Shown: piece after piece, positions 1-9,529 of the stretch
Numbering within the stretch: position 1 is the first letter of the stretch
How the letters are laid out: every line of letters begins with the position of its first letter
The notes under the pieces: generated by a model
Told to the model about the DNA's origin: nothing
Database searches by the model: none
What the model saw: the letters and a program-made list of their open reading frames with translations, nothing else
NCBI GenBank assembly: GCA_002917775.1
Contig: KZ627150.1
Span: 188,052-252,051, forward strand
Source of the DNA: Glaciozyma antarctica PI12
Lineage: Eukaryota > Basidiomycota > Microbotryomycetes > Kriegeriales > Camptobasidiaceae
Direction: 5' to 3'
DNA: 64,000 bases
Position numbers and translations under genes: made by a program

Positions 1-438
1 CCTCCTCAAGCAACACACACTCGAGTCCAAACCCCCTTTCCCTCGCAGCGCTCCAGCTCATCCAAAGCTCCTCGACCAGGATCCAGCCGAGATTCATCGA
101 CTTGAGAGCTCCCAAGCTGCCAATGACCGCAGCGATACGCTCGTCGCAATTCGAGTATTTCGGTACGTCCCAGGCGGTCTCCCCAAGGTCGATGGTGACG
201 ATTCCAGGCGAGGATATCGCGAGAGCTTCGAGCTTTTCGAGCGTCATGTCGCGCGTGTAGCGAAGGGTAAGGTGGCGAAGCTTGGGGAAGGAGGTAAGGA
301 GGGAGAGGGGAATGGTGGGGCCGGTATGGTCGCCTTTGTACTCCCACGGAGCTTCGTCGATCGTGTCGAGGCCATCGAAAGAGAAAGATCTCAGCTGCTG
401 TCCGAGGGCGTGTACAAAGATGTCGAGATCGGTGGGGG
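1..438 (-). repeat. Left outer arm of inverted duplication (F-box 3' half)
   Basis: The reverse complement of 1-438 matches 19880-20293. The left copy is 24 bases longer: the right lacks 1 base and then 23 bases nearby. A cluster of about a dozen substitutions lies at roughly 111-170; the rest looks identical. The duplication continues beyond position 1, since the right copy runs on at 20294. Confidence 0.85.
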
Positions 439-1240
439 AGGGGAGGTCGCGAGCCGTCATGATGAAGATGTATAGGTTGAGAGTTCGCTTTGGGATGCAG
501 AGGAGGAGGTCGCCGAGGTCGAGGTCGCAATTGAGCAGGCTGAGCTTGCGAACGCGAATCGCGAGTCCGCCCTGCGTCGCCCTCGACGATTCGGTCGATC
601 TCTCCCACTGGAGCTGGAGATTGCTCAAGACGAAACGGTCGAGCTTGGTGATCCCCGCCGACTTGAACCAGCGGCAAAAAGCTTTCCTCGACAGTCCCCT
701 CGCGGTGATCGCAACCTCGCTGAGGCGACCAGGAACGACGACAAGCGCTTCGAACATCGCCTTGACCTGCTTCTCGGTAGCCATTGGCATCCCAACTCCC
801 TTCAGGCGCGGACAGCACTTGACAAGGTCGCGCGCCCATTCCCACGCGAGGTACCTTGCAGGCGGATTCGACTTCGTGCCGGGCTTCAGCTCAATCAGCA
901 GGTACCATGAAGAGGCCGATTTGAGAAGGCGTCGGTAGATGGTGGTGAGAGGCTGGAGGTATTTTACGAGGGAAGCGAGTTCGGGGTGAGTTTGGAGGGT
1001 CGAGAGGAGAATGGCCGCGCTCGCCCACGTCGTCGCGGGGGCGGCGTCCCGGCTGAAGGAAGGTGCAACCAACGGCGAGCGATAGAGCTCGCGAAGACCC
1101 GACGAGAGCCAACCTTTCGAGGTGCGAGCGAAGGCGCTGAGCGTAGGGAGGCGAGCACGCTTGTCGGGGAGGTTGCTGATGCGTCGGCAGATGAGGTCCT
1201 GGGCTTCCTCGCTGATTCGGAGAGCTGGTGGAAGGGGCAT
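1..1240 (-). CDS. F-box-like/LRR-like protein, 3' end cut by window start
   Basis: One uninterrupted frame runs from an ATG at 1240 to the window edge, about 413 codons without a stop. The N-terminus (LPPALRISEEAQDLICR, then a segment ending GLRELYRSPL) matches the N-terminus of the gene at 7806-9311 and looks like a degenerate F-box; the rest is leucine-rich with an F-box/LRR layout. The C-terminal part (RHLTLRYTRDMTLEKLEAL onward) is nearly the same as the gene after the N gap (19880-20391). A splice-like donor near 1307 and acceptor near 1258 lie upstream, so a 5' UTR or extra N-terminal exon is possible. F-box proteins usually act as SCF ubiquitin-ligase substrate adaptors; that role is inferred. 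The stop lies outside the window. Confidence 0.7.
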   Translation of the reverse strand, partial: MPLPPALRISEEAQDLICRRISNLPDKRARLPTLSAFARTSKGWLSSGLRELYRSPLVAPSFSRDAAPATTWASAAILLSTLQTHPELASLVKYLQPLTTIYRRLLKSASSWYLLIELKPGTKSNPPARYLAWEWARDLVKCCPRLKGVGMPMATEKQVKAMFEALVVVPGRLSEVAITARGLSRKAFCRWFKSAGITKLDRFVLSNLQLQWERSTESSRATQGGLAIRVRKLSLLNCDLDLGDLLLCIPKRTLNLYIFIMTARDLPSPTDLDIFVHALGQQLRSFSFDGLDTIDEAPWEYKGDHTGPTIPLSLLTSFPKLRHLTLRYTRDMTLEKLEALAISSPGIVTIDLGETAWDVPKYSNCDERIAAVIGSLGALKSMNLGWILVEELWMSWSAARERGFGLECVLLEE

Positions 1241-3109
1241 GGCGAGAGATGGGTAGCTAGGGCGGAGAGTCAGCGAGCGGCCTGAGCGGAAGGGCAGCAC
1301 AGGACGTACGGGAGGTGGAGTGAGCGCCGCAAGAGAAGACCGCTGTTCACGCTGGGAGTAGCTTCAAGCTCTGAGGAGGAGTGTTGGTTTCGGAGGAGCA
1401 AGCAAGACCTGAGCGAGTGGGGAGAGGGAGAGGAGCAACTCGCTCGAACTCGAGCCTCTTGCGCTTCTACCGTCGCCTGCGATCCTCCACTGCGAAGCTT
1501 TCCAGGTGTACACGCTGAGCCCCGATCAACAGTACGTGCCATCCAGACGCTCCTCAAAGCCTGCGCCAGCTGACCGCCCTCCTCGCTTCGCAGACGCCCG
1601 CCTAGGTCGGAGGCTTTCTTGAACGACACCGTAAGACAATCCCGGCGAGGCAGAAGGAGAGAAAGCTAACCAAGCTCTACAGTAGGCTCGCATCCGCCCT
1701 ACGACTTCTCCTGCTTGGCACCGTCGACCTGAGACCCCCTCCAACCGTCCACCTGCTCCTTATCGCCTGGCCGCCGATTCGCCCCGCAGAGCACGCGTGT
1801 CTTCGAGTGGCAGGAGAAGAAACTGGTGTGGAATGGAAGCCCTCAGTTCGAGCTGGAGCAGGAGACCGAAGAGGGAGGTGGAGCTGAGGTGCGACGACTG
1901 CTAGGCTCGAGGACGCGACGAGGTCAAGAGCCAGCGCTCTGGCTGTGCGGACCTGCTTCCTTTGAGAGAACGGGAGCTCGAGTGCAGGCACAGGAACCAG
2001 AGCAGGAGCTCGAGTCCCCGGACGTCCTCAGCTCCTCAAGGTGCACGAAATCGCCCCCTCGGAGGAGTGGAGCTTTCGCCCTGCGTTGTATCGCAGTCAA
2101 CGTTCATCTCACTGCTGCACTCGTGCGTTCTTTTCGCTGACGCCGTTTACCGGAGCTGATTCGTTCCCTGAGCAGTCTAGCATCCAGCGCGGCCGAAACG
2201 CCTACCGTTCGATCTCGCACTCGCCCAGGAACGACACGACCTCGCACGAAGCTAAAAGCTACTAGCTGTGCGCTCGAATAGGCCGGTTGCTGAGAATACT
2301 GCTGGTGCGAAGACGGAGCGTGGTGCCGAGCGCGGCGACGATCATTTTGAGCGCGATCTCTTGCTGGTGAGCCTTATCGTTCTCTTCCCGAGCAGCGAAT
2401 CCGTTCTGATGAGCGCACACAGGTTGCCAAGTTGCAACAACAGAGGACCTGACGTTCGCAGCGTCTCAAGTTTGCCATCGAGTCCGGGACGCCTGCGTGC
2501 GCTTTCAACACTCCCCTACCCAGCTTCTCGCTTCTCTCCCGAATCGCAGGAGAACATTCACGGCAGTCATGAGCACTTTGACGAGCTTGTCCGTAGCTTG
2601 GTGAGGCACGGTTTCGACACTGGAGGGGCAGCGACCAGCTTTTGAGGAACGAGATTGGAGGACTGCGCCGAGGGGAATCAGCTACGCAGAGGAATGCGAC
2701 GTTCTCCCTCTTCACCACTCTCGTGCACTTCTCTGCTCATCTCGAGAGCTCTCGCTGCTGAACGAACTTCTGCTCTGAGGTGTTCGTGATCTTGCGATCC
2801 TTTCTCGCTCTCGGTCTCGCACTGCTCCGCCCTTCGCAATCGCAACGTTGGCTTGGCTCCCGAGCATTCCTAGCTTCTGTTCCATCGCTCAGCGCTTTTC
2901 TCTGCGCGTTCTTCACAACCTGCTCCGCAGACACGCGCCGATTCAGGTGAGACCCATCGTCCGTCGCGCGAACGAACGACGAAACAGGAGCAAGGCTCTC
3001 GCCGGAGTTTGCGCGCGTTCTGGAGCAGGTCGTTGGCGAATCTCTCTCTCTCTCAACACGGTGTGGGATGGTGGAAAGCAGAGGAGGGATGGATTCGCAA
3101 ACAAATCGT
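1241..3109. other. Unassigned 1.9 kb, no recognisable gene
   Basis: No frame here resembles a known family and the open frames are short with arginine/serine-rich random composition. Several intron-like 3' ends (CTRAC followed within about 20 bases by CAG, for example near 1570-1592 and 1666-1680) lie on the plus strand, so a spliced non-coding or decayed transcript is possible. If the duplication was complete, the counterpart of this stretch should be inside the N gap. Confidence 0.5.
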
Positions 3110-4114
3110 CTAGTGCTTGTTGTCGTCCTTGTTCTCGTCTTCTGCGAACGGGACGTCAGTTCAAGGCTGCGAGAGACAAACAAGCGAAAGGAACGCACTC
3201 TTGCCCCAGTCCTTGTTGTCCTTGTGATCATCCTTGTGATCGTCGTCTGCAAAGCGAGAGTCAGGTCCACGAACAGCGAGGAGGAAAAGGAAGACGTACT
3301 CTTGCCCCAGTCCTTGTTGTCGTGCTTGTCGTCGTTGTGCTTCTCGTCTGCGACGCGAGAGTCAGTTTGGAACGAGGGAGAAGGGTCGAAAGGACGTACT
3401 CTTGTTGTCCCAGTCCTTGCCGTAGTAGTCCTTGCCGTAGTTCTCCTTTCCGTGGTAGTCCTTGCCGTAGTAGTCCTTGCCGGGGTAGTAGTCCTTGACG
3501 TCGTTCCAGTCGTTGCGGTAGTCCTTTCCGTGGTAGTCTAGAGAAGTGGCGTAAGCGAACGGCACCGAACGAACGAAAGTGGAAAAGACGCACCCTTGCC
3601 GTAGTAGTCCTTGCCGTAGTAGTCCTTTCCGTAGTAATCCTTGCGATCCCAGTCCTTGCGCTCGCAAGAGTCTGTACGAAAGAGCCGCACCGTCAGTCGA
3701 GGAGCGAGGAACTAAACGAAAATCGAACTCACACTTGTTCCAGTCGTACTTGTCCTTGCCGTAGTTCCAGTCCTTGTGGTCGTACTTGCCGTCGTCCTCT
3801 GCCAAACGAAGCGCCAAGTCAGCTACGTGCGAGAAGCGAGGGAGCGAAGACGAGAACGCACTCTTGTCCCAGACCTTGTTGTCGTACTTCTGGTCGTCCT
3901 TGTGATCGTACTTGTCCTTGTTGTCGTACTTGTGTTCGTCGTCTGTCGAACGGAGTGCGAGTTAGCTCAGGAAAAGACGAGAGAGAGAGAGAAAAAACCG
4001 CGTGCTCTTTCCGTCGTACTTGTGGTCGACCGCGCCGCCGTCGGTGGCGGTGGGGACAGCGAGCGCCGTCATGGACGCGAGAGCGAGGACCGAATAGAGA
4101 GTGGTGGCGAGCAT
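3110..4114 (-). CDS. Secreted Lys/Asp/Tyr repeat protein made of phase-1 exon modules
   Basis: Eight exons: 4114-4006, 3942-3862, 3798-3733, 3671-3594, 3537-3400, 3347-3300, 3246-3199, 3141-3110, giving 199 residues. Exon 1 holds the ATG and a signal peptide (MLATTLYSVLALASMTALA). All seven introns interrupt codons after the first base, so each internal exon (81, 66, 78, 138, 48, 48 nt) is a self-contained in-frame module. The mature protein is built of short units such as KYDNKDKYDHKD, DYYGKDYYGK and DNKDWGK; it is rich in Lys, Asp, Tyr and His, with a single Cys. Exons 6 and 7 are sister copies. Intron 1 has a GC donor; the others are GT. I recognise no domain; a secreted cell-wall, adhesive or metal-binding role is speculation. 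The perfect agreement of frame and splice signals through eight exons is the main support. Confidence 0.82.
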
Positions 4115-5361
4115 TGCTGAGGTTGGTTGCTGAGGAGGTTGGTTGCTGGGGTGGTTGCTGGGTTGCTTGATTGCGTGCGGAATCGAGAACCAAGGACCAC
4201 CGGACCTCAAGAGGGCGCTCAGCGGGAAGGCTTCCATCCAGCTGCGAGTCCTTCTAATTTGTGCGCGAGTACAGGAGTGTCCCTCATCACGGGGACGCGA
4301 GGATGCAGCGCGATCCGCTCAAGACCTGCCAAGTGGGGTGGCTCGCAGAATCGAACTCGTCCAGACCTCCGAGAAGAAGAGCAGGTTTCGCTGGAGTAAC
4401 GGTATCGGTGGAAGCTGGTGCGGAGCTGGTCAACGTCGCCGCTCGTCGAGGCTGAGATCTGAGAAGGAGCAAGCGACGGCGCCGAAACGCTCCACCGTTG
4501 ACCACCTGCGAGTGTTCCGCGAGGATCTAGAAAGCGCGAAAGCCCCGCTTCGGCCAAGCCCTGCAAGGGAGACCCTGAAAACAGAGCCGGAGGAACGGAA
4601 CCCTCGGCGACGCGCGGGTAGGGCCAGCAGCTCCGCTCCGCCACGGCGTCCGGGGCAAGGTGTCGAAGGGCTGGGACTGGAAGCCAGGGGAGCAGTATGC
4701 TGGCAGCAAAGCAGTGTGCGTAGATCAGCGTTAATGGAGAGAGGGAAAGGAGCAGCAACGTCGCCGCCGCGAACGAGCTGCTCGTCTCTTGCGCTGGTAT
4801 CGCCCCCGACCTTTCGGTACAACGCGTTCTGACTGCTCAGAGTAAGCCTAGGAGCAGTAGGACGAGCACACCAGCTCTCCCAAAGCCGCCGCCAGCTAAC
4901 GCGCCTTGCTCGCCGCAGAGGACCGCTTGCAACGGAGGCTGCTCCAGGGACGCCGTACGCACTCTCTAGCTCCATCGAGCAGCGTGGAGAGGACAGCTAA
5001 CCCACATTGCAGAGTGAACAGCAACTCTGCGCCGCCTGGGTGCCGCGAACCGTCGACCTCCGCTCCTCCGCCTCCATCCGCCGTCCCTCTCTCCGCCGCG
5101 CTCCTCTCGCCTGGCAGCTTACTCGCACCTCGTGATGCGCTATCTTCTGAGGACTAGGACGCGTTGATTCGTAGGCTGTGGAGGCTGAGCTGGAGCGGGC
5201 GTTCGGACGAGCGAGGCGTGGGCTGGACGACCTGAGCTGGAGGACGCCGCGAAGGCGACGGAGCAGCTGTACGTGCCCTCTTTCCTGCCGAGAAATTATT
5301 AGCTAACGAGCGGGAGCGGTTACAGAAGGAAGGAGCGCTCTCTCTCGGCGACGACGCTTCG
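4115..5361. other. Unassigned 1.25 kb upstream of the repeat-protein gene
   Basis: Contains the promoter and leader side of the minus-strand repeat-protein gene and then sequence with no recognisable gene. Intron-like acceptors occur on the plus strand near 4918 and 5010. Nothing else can be supported. Confidence 0.45.
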
Positions 5362-5922
5362 CACTGGCTCTCGCGAGTTGCGGAAACTACTGCTGGAGAG
5401 GGCTTCGCTCGAGGGGAGCTGCTTGGTCGCGACTCTGAGTGCCTGCTTGCGAGTCTTCTGCATCTTTCGGCCCCGTCGATGGGTTGAGGAGGACGCAGGA
5501 GGACGCAGGAGAGCTGAATCCTTCGCAGAGGGCGACCGTTTTCCCAGGGGAGATGCGCCGACGATGCTGAAGGAGCTAGCTTTTCGTTAATCGCGCGATT
5601 CTGGGTACCTGCGAGAGGGATGTGGGTGTAGCGACGAGTAATCCATCTTCGTCGACTGGGTGAGCGAGCTGCTTCTGCCTTCTGCTTCCAACGCTGCTCG
5701 CTGCTCGTTCAAAAGCTCCATCTACTTGAAAGCTGTCCTGTCGCTCGCTCTCGTTCCTGTTTTGAGTTCGCGAACGCCGAGCTGTTGCTGTCTTTCGACG
5801 ACAACGCAGCAAGCGACCAAAGCGCTGCTCCAGTCTCTCTCGGGGATCTCTCTCGCTGATCCATCCTACTTGAACAACACGACACGACAAGTTCATTCCG
5901 AAACGATCCCCCAAAAGTCCAT
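5362..5922 (-). repeat. Left inner arm of inverted duplication (SOD 3' flank)
   Basis: The reverse complement of these 561 bases matches 18459-19019 with no difference I could find and no length change. It includes a tandem GGACGCAGGA repeat near 5490. It corresponds to the 3' flank of the intact SOD gene at 17705-18446. Such identity in non-coding DNA next to diverged coding DNA points to recent duplication, gene conversion or an assembly effect. Confidence 0.9.
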
Positions 5923-5968
5923 CTTCTCTCCCCGTGACTAGCCCTCACTCTCCCCGAGCTCCCCCTCA

Positions 5969-6072
5969 CTACGTATCGCTCTCCCTCCTCAAGTTCGCGC
6001 ACGTAATCCTCGTCGAGTTCGCATAATGGATGACGATGCTGCGACTCCCAAAGTAGGCCTCCTCGTGAGGCT
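5969..6072 (-). pseudogene. SOD 3' fragment (last-exon remnant)
   Basis: On the minus strand the frame reads EAYFGSRSIVIHYANSTRI then TCAN and a stop at 5969-5971, nearly the same as the last exon of the intact SOD gene (18295-18446), with a few extra bases just before the stop. The preceding codons (KPHE) are only roughly similar, and the copper-binding core exons are absent upstream. It is a truncated copy at the inner edge of the left duplication arm and is unlikely to make an active enzyme. Confidence 0.8.
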
Positions 6073-7232
6073 TTGTCAAGGCGTAGTTTCTGTTCGCCAA
6101 ACGTTCCGAGCAAAGGAGGAGCGGGACGAGGAGGAGAGGCACGGAGGGCAAAAACGCAGGAAATAACTCTTCGATCGCTCATTCGCGCCGGGGCAGAAAT
6201 TGCAGTTCTTCGACAGTTTCTGCCCTCTCCTCCACCCTCTCCTCCACCCTCTACTCCCTCCCGCCACCTCGACTTCGAAGTCCAGAGCGACGCTGGAGCA
6301 ACACCTCGCCACTGTTGCAGGGCTCGTCCCCCGTCGGCGCGTGGGGGACGAGGAGGAAGGAGCAGCGTTGAGGAGGGACGTCGGCCAGCTAAAGCTCCGA
6401 GGTGCGCTGGGTTGGAGTGCGGGAGGCAGGCCGAGCTAACCCCAACGCAGGTCCCGTCTCGGTGGCCTGTCAACGGTGCTGCTCAACCCCAGCTCGCTCG
6501 CCCTTCCCGTCATCCGTAACCTCCGACCTCTCGCCCCCGGCTCCTCCTCTCCCTCGGCTCCCGATTCCATCGCCAGCGCCACGAGCACGGTCCTACTCCT
6601 CCGTTCACCGTGAGTCTATCCTCCTTCTTCTCCCCTCCCCACGGCCCCTCCCGCTCCAAAGGATGATACCTCCCAGTGCATGGCTTTCGTATCGAGGGCC
6701 TACGCTCTTTTAGGGCATGGCTCTCGACATGCCGATCGCAAAACTATAGACAAGCATATATCTGAACCCTCCTCGTTGCACGCTGGCTTTCGAGCGAGCC
6801 CGCTGCTTCAACCACGGCTGCTGTTCAGGACCACGAGCTAACGCCTTTCCTCTCGTGCAGTGCTCGTCGTAGCTGTTCCCCTCACCACTCTGCTTCTCCG
6901 TATTCAGTGACCTTTCGCTGCAAGCACCTCGTGCGCAATACTTACAGCGCATCCGGCCCAGTCTCAGACCAGGCCTCTTCTCACGAGCTGCCACCGCTTC
7001 GCTGCTAGGACACCGCTCGTCGCCTATTCTCCGCTTTCAACGCCCTCTCGCACAGGTCGACAAACCAGCTTGGAACGGCGGCCATTGCTCGCGCGCACCC
7101 GCACTACTGCGTGCCTCAGCAGCGGCGATCGTGGTGCGAAAGAGGAGTTCGCGCCGCACGGGGAGTTTTCGCAATACGAACGCACCATCGCTGGTGTCTG
7201 TTCATCTTCTCTCGCTTGGGGTCCTGCTACAG
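6073..7232. other. Unassigned 1.15 kb with a short pyrimidine tandem repeat
   Basis: No recognisable gene. A CTCCACCCTCTC-type repeat of about three units lies near 6225-6255. Intron-like 3' ends occur near 6450 and 6860 on the plus strand. The stretch separates two SOD fragments in opposite orientation. Confidence 0.45.
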
Positions 7233-7514
7233 AGGAGCATGGCAAGATCGCCTCGTCGCCGTTCGTGGCGTCGTACGTCGATTTGTTCGCTTCGACCGAC
7301 CCCGCTGCGGAGGAGTTTGTGGGAGGACGGAGTGTTGTGGTGCATTTTGCATATACAGTGGGGCGAGGTTTTCGTAGGTTCTTGTGCGCCAAATTTCGAC
7401 GTCGCCAAGGACGAGCTGGCGGGAGTGAACGTTGGAGGAGCGCGGAGGGGAGGAGTGGGAGGAGTGATGGCGTTTGTGCTGGGAGCGGTGGCTCTTCAGG
7501 TTCGTGTTTGGTGA
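7233..7514 (+). pseudogene. Second SOD C-terminal fragment with hydrophobic tail
   Basis: After an acceptor-like CTACAG, the frame reads VASYVDLFASTDP then GGRSVVVHF, matching the last exon of the intact SOD gene (TSYVDLYASTEP, SRSIVIHY). The expected continuation (SCAPNFDVAKDE, then a Gly-rich stretch and hydrophobic VMAFVLGAVAL end resembling a GPI-anchor signal) lies in a different frame, so a frame break sits near 7353-7375. No exon with the HIH copper-site motif is found upstream. It looks like a truncated paralogue of a GPI-anchored surface SOD. Confidence 0.65.
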
Positions 7515-7805
7515 TGGAGGGATGGTTCCGAGGTTGAAAGGACGTTGTGAAGTGACTGCGAAGCTTGCCAGAGAGAGGGAGCGAGATCTGCTCTTCGCCG
7601 CGAGACCCCCATTCTTTCTGCTTCCTGACTTCTCTCCTTCGCTCAGCTCACTCAGTCGCTTAAAATCTTCAAGCAGTGCTGACGGAGGAAGTCTCAAGCA
7701 GGAGAGCAGCGAGCCAGCGAGGAATGGCCGAGATGCGGCGTCTTCTCTCGGCGAGCTCGTCAAGTACCGTGCCGCCAACTCAACCTGGAATTGCGAACCA
7801 TTCAA

Positions 7806-9311
7806 CTAGTACTCGTAATCGTAATCCACCTCGTAATCCTCCTCGTAATCCTCCCCGTAATCCTCCTCGTAATCTTCCTCGTCGAACGAGTCAATATCCT
7901 CCTCCATGGCGCACACCTCGTACTCCAGCTCCACTCCCTTCGCCGACGCAGCCTGGTGGCTTTCCCTCAACTCCGAGTGCGCCTCAAGCGGGAGCCAGCC
8001 GAGATTCAGCTTCTTCAGCTAACCAAGGCTCAAAATAACGGCTGCGATGCGTGCGTCGGCGTCCACGCGAAGGACGCTTTTGTCAAAGTGCTCGATGCTC
8101 GCCGAGTCCCAGACGCTGTAGGCGAGATTGATGCTAATGAGGTGTGGGGAAGTACGGGCGAGAGTCTCGAGCTTCTCGAGAGACATGTCGCGGGTGTATT
8201 TGAGGAGGAGGTGACGGAGGCGGGGGAAGGAGATGAAGAAGGAGAGGGGGATAATGGGACCGGTGTGTTGCTCTTCGGTGTAGGATTCGTACGAGTCGAG
8301 AGAGGGAGGGTGGTCGATCCCGTCGTCTGGCAAGTACAGTCCCTCATCGATACTAAACGCGAAACGGCGAAGCTTCTGGCCGAGCGCTTTCGCGAGGAGC
8401 TCGAATTGGGAGGGAGAGAAGGGTGGGCCCTCGTGAGAATCGACGACAAGGGAGATGAGATTCGTGGGGTGGGCTGGGGTGCAGAGGAGGAGGTCGTAAA
8501 ACTCCATGTTGCACGAAAGGAAGGTGATGTAGCGAGCTTGGATAGGTGATCCTCCCCGAGTGCGCGGCGTCGACAAGTCCAGCCATTCTAGTTCGAGAAA
8601 GTGAAGGTGGTCGAGCTTCTTGATCCCGCAGCTTCGGATCCAGCAAAGGTAGGCGTCCTTCGGCATGTCGAATCCAATGTCGACCTGAGCCAAGCGCGTC
8701 GGGTCAACGGCCATGGCGTCCTTCAACTTCTCCGCCTCCTCAACGGACTGCAGCTGCACACCGACCCGCTTGAGACGCCTGCACCTCGTTAAGATCCCGC
8801 ACATGATCTCCAAGAACTTCTCCCGCCGAGCAGCGACGACCGCATCGTCCGTCGGAGCCGATATACCGAGGGCCCGACAGACTGCTGGGATCCTCTGCAG
8901 AGACTCGACGTGATTCGCAAGTTCCGGATGAGCGCGAAGTGTCGAGAGAAGAGCTTCGGCGCTTGCGATCATCCCGTCGGAACGCCATCTGAACCGGGAG
9001 GCATCCAAGGGCGAGTGGTAGAGCGCTCGAAGGCCCGACGAGAGCCAGTCCTTCGTGGTGCGAGCGAAGGCGTTCAGGGTGGCAGAATCGTATATGTAGC
9101 GGCAGATAAGGTCCTGAGCTTCTTCGCTGATTCGGAGGGCGGGTGGGAGGGACGTGGCGCCTGGGACGTTCGGCGGCAGGGAGAGGTTGGAGCTTTGGGA
9201 GTCGGTGGCAGCAGGGACCTGGCAGGACGGCGAGGATGTCAGGGGAAGCTTTACTAGATCAGAGCTACCACGTACCTCCTGGAGTGGCTTGGAGGCGTTG
9301 GCAGCAGACAT
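7806..9311 (-). CDS. F-box-like/LRR-like gene with internal in-frame TAG
   Basis: ATG at 9311. A probable 57-nt in-frame intron (GTACGT...CCTGCCAG) lies at about 9282-9226. The N-terminus ALRISEEAQDLICRYI and the body match the gene at 1-1240 throughout. The frame meets TAG at 8019-8021, within SLG*LKKLNLGW. It then stays open and homologous for 71 codons (the paralogue has SLGALKSMNLGW), ending in an acidic Tyr tail (EEDYEEDYGEDYEED) with a stop at 7806-7808. Either this is a nonsense allele or decaying gene, or a base error, or the stop is read through. Function as an SCF adaptor is inferred from family only. Confidence 0.75.
7809..7876 (-). repeat. 12-base tandem repeat coding an acidic Asp/Glu/Tyr tail
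   Basis: Units of CGTAATCCTCCT (plus strand) repeat about five times with small changes. Read on the minus strand they code EEDY/GEDY units at the C-terminus of the F-box-like gene, downstream of its internal TAG. The related right-arm gene also ends in an acidic Ser/Asp/Tyr tail. Confidence 0.8.
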
Positions 9312-9529
9312 CTCGAGCGGATGGATGAGGGGGACCTACAGACACAGAGCTCCGTTAGCGCCTTCCCCCCGTCCGACGGTGCTTCTGGCGCTCACCTGGA
9401 TTTACTAGTACTCGCGGTGAGCAAGCTCCAGAGCGTTCGACGTCGAGGGGTGAGGAGTAAGAGGGCAAGGAGCACTTCGCGAACGAATCGGTTCCCTCTT
9501 AGTCCTACCCTTCGCTCTTCGCCCAGCAG
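9312..9529. promoter_or_regulatory. Shared promoter region, F-box gene / CDK8
   Basis: 218 bases separate the divergent start codons of the F-box-like gene (9311, minus) and the kinase gene (9530, plus). No TATA box or known operator could be identified with confidence. Confidence 0.5.

Noticed and set aside
2268-2645. 125-codon plus-strand frame as a gene
   Set aside because: Random composition, no domain, no supporting splice or homologous copy in the window.
4340-4370. GTTCGATTC-like B box on the minus strand suggesting a tRNA gene
   Set aside because: No matching T stem, no A box at the right distance and no acceptor stem.
7809-7876. Short regular repeat resembling a CRISPR array
   Set aside because: The 12-base units are contiguous, without spacers, and code an acidic tail in frame.
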